Assembly: GCF_010500615.1 (NCBI RefSeq)
Contig: NZ_JAAGNX010000001.1
Coordinates: 124,001 to 188,000, forward strand
Direction of reading: 5' to 3'
Source: Oceanipulchritudo coccoides
GTDB taxonomy: Bacteria > Verrucomicrobiota > Verrucomicrobiia > Opitutales > Oceanipulchritudinaceae
DNA length: 64,000 nt
Shown: positions 63,393 through 64,000 of the stretch, piece after piece
Position numbering within the stretch: the stretch's first letter is position 1
How the letters are laid out: each line of letters begins with the position of its first letter
The notes under the pieces: generated by a model
Told to the model about the DNA's origin: nothing
Databases searched by the model: none
Seen by the model: only the letters and a program-made list of their open reading frames with translations
Program-made: the position numbers and the translations under genes

Positions 63393-64000
63393 ATGCCCGA
63401 TGCAGAATGGCTCAAACCGATTGTTAGTGACTCGAATAAACTGAAACGAGAAGCTGCCCGAAGGAGAAAACCTCATCAGCAAGATTCAGTCGCCAAATCT
63501 GTACTTCAGGCATATCTGGATGAAGGTTGGGAAGAAGACATTCCGTTAAAAATAAAAGTGCGAATCAAGAAGCCTTGGACGCACGATGAGAAACTGGAGA
63601 ACTTCTCATGGTATTTAATGTATCTTCTTGGATATCCTGAAATTAGCTCAGGCAGAAATTTTCAGGTAAAAATTCAGAGGAAAGGCGCTGAACCATTCAA
63701 CAAGCAAATCGACGTTCTCGCGAAGGATGAGGAGACAGTGATTGTTACTGAGTGTAAGTCATCTGCACGGATAACGAAAAAGAGCCTTCAGAAAGATATC
63801 GAAGAATTTGCCAGTCTGCAAAAGCCGATTTCTAATGCGATTAAAAAGCACTACGGAAATGGCTTCAAGCCAAAGATTATTTGGTTGTTTATCACCCATA
63901 ATATTGCTTGGTCAAAGCCGGATAGAGAGAGGGCTGCAGGCTCCAACATCAACATCATAACTGAAAAGGAACTTAGGTACTACTTGCAGATTGCGGATCA
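63393..64000 (+). CDS. REase-fold protein resembling DGQHR/DndB-like defence proteins (partial)
   Basis: The frame stays open for 202 codons to the window edge. Residues about 70-150 have a restriction-endonuclease-like core: FSWYLMYLLGYPEISSGRNF, then QIDVLAKDEETVIVTECKSS, i.e. an Asp followed by E-x-K as in PD-(D/E)xK nucleases. The region KPKIIWLFITHNIAWSKPDR and ITEKELRYYLQIAD recalls, from memory, the N-terminus of proteins with a DGQHR domain (related to DndB of DNA phosphorothioation). The DGQHR part would lie beyond 64000. A clear ribosome-binding site sets the start. Confidence 0.7.
   Translation, partial: MPDAEWLKPIVSDSNKLKREAARRRKPHQQDSVAKSVLQAYLDEGWEEDIPLKIKVRIKKPWTHDEKLENFSWYLMYLLGYPEISSGRNFQVKIQRKGAEPFNKQIDVLAKDEETVIVTECKSSARITKKSLQKDIEEFASLQKPISNAIKKHYGNGFKPKIIWLFITHNIAWSKPDRERAAGSNINIITEKELRYYLQIAD

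Larger units (their letters stand above)
61675..64000. mobile_element. Left end of an integrated genomic island (continues past the window)
   Basis: A tyrosine integrase lies 86 bp inside a tRNA-Thr gene broken at its anticodon loop, and the sequence from about 63250 on is clearly more A+T-rich than the rest of the window. Together these mark an integrated element whose right end is outside the window. An intact tRNA-Thr, rebuilt by the element's copy of the 3' half, is expected on the minus strand at that end. Confidence 0.82.

Noticed and set aside
1-64000. Insertion sequences or rRNA genes
   Set aside because: No transposase-like protein and no rRNA sequence were found; the only mobile-element protein seen is the integrase at 61806.

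Overview
The window looks like a chromosomal segment of a Gram-negative verrucomicrobial bacterium, most likely class Opitutae. Supporting signs are the TonB-dependent receptor with the N-terminal leader style of that class, large secreted proteins with RCC1, FG-GAP and verrucomicrobial C-terminal surface domains, lipoproteins with clear lipoboxes, and many short intergenic palindromic repeats. This placement is inferred from protein style; no 16S gene is present. Most of the window is housekeeping and transport genes of even, fairly high G+C, densely packed on both strands. The last ~2.3 kb is different: more A+T-rich, and bounded by a broken tRNA gene and an integrase.

Layout. 1-2.8 kb: a Fur-family regulator followed by sufC and sufB (Fe-S cluster assembly), with a Fur/Irr-type inverted repeat just upstream of the regulator. 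2.9-7.2 kb: a WYL regulator, small conserved unknowns, a lipoprotein and a hotdog thioesterase. 7.2-12.1 kb: an HMGL-type aldolase, an ammonium transporter preceded by a sigma-54-like promoter, a Gfo/Idh/MocA oxidoreductase and CorA. 12.1-18.4 kb: lipA-lipB, an orphan OppA-like lipoprotein, recN and an aldo/keto reductase. 18.5-20.9 kb: tRNA-Val, an ACT-domain regulator, the 4.5S SRP RNA and dnaX, which carries an A9 slippery run joining gamma to a -1-frame tau tail.

20.9-28.1 kb: an inverted-repeat cluster, a cyclophilin, an M32 carboxypeptidase, a GluR0-like glutamate-receptor potassium channel, and an NSS amino-acid symporter with a 54-residue small subunit not usually found by length-filtered gene calling; then a PHP phosphatase. 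28.2-33.7 kb: a complete oppABCDF operon. 33.7-37.4 kb: a DUF971 protein, a cytidylate-kinase-like protein, an ABC-F ATPase and a chalcone-isomerase-like secreted protein. 37.4-44.1 kb: a tight SDR-MFS-DUF1295-CFA synthase operon followed by a TonB receptor, probably for lipid modification and uptake. 44.1-47.2 kb: a repeat cluster, sdaA, an L,D-transpeptidase and asd. 47.4-61.5 kb: secreted giant proteins (a beta-propeller protein, a 1556-residue RCC1 protein, a subtilase, an FG-GAP/vanadium-haloperoxidase fusion), with pfkA and tRNA-Pro between them.

61.7-64 kb: the left end of an integrated element. The 3' half of tRNA-Thr, cut at the anticodon loop, is followed by a tyrosine integrase and by the start of a gene with a restriction-endonuclease-like core that resembles the N-terminus of DGQHR/DndB-like proteins of defence islands. 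The best candidates for something new are this element, the dnaX recoding site, the receptor-channel/transporter neighbourhood, the lipid operon and the tRNA-linked 3' repeats.
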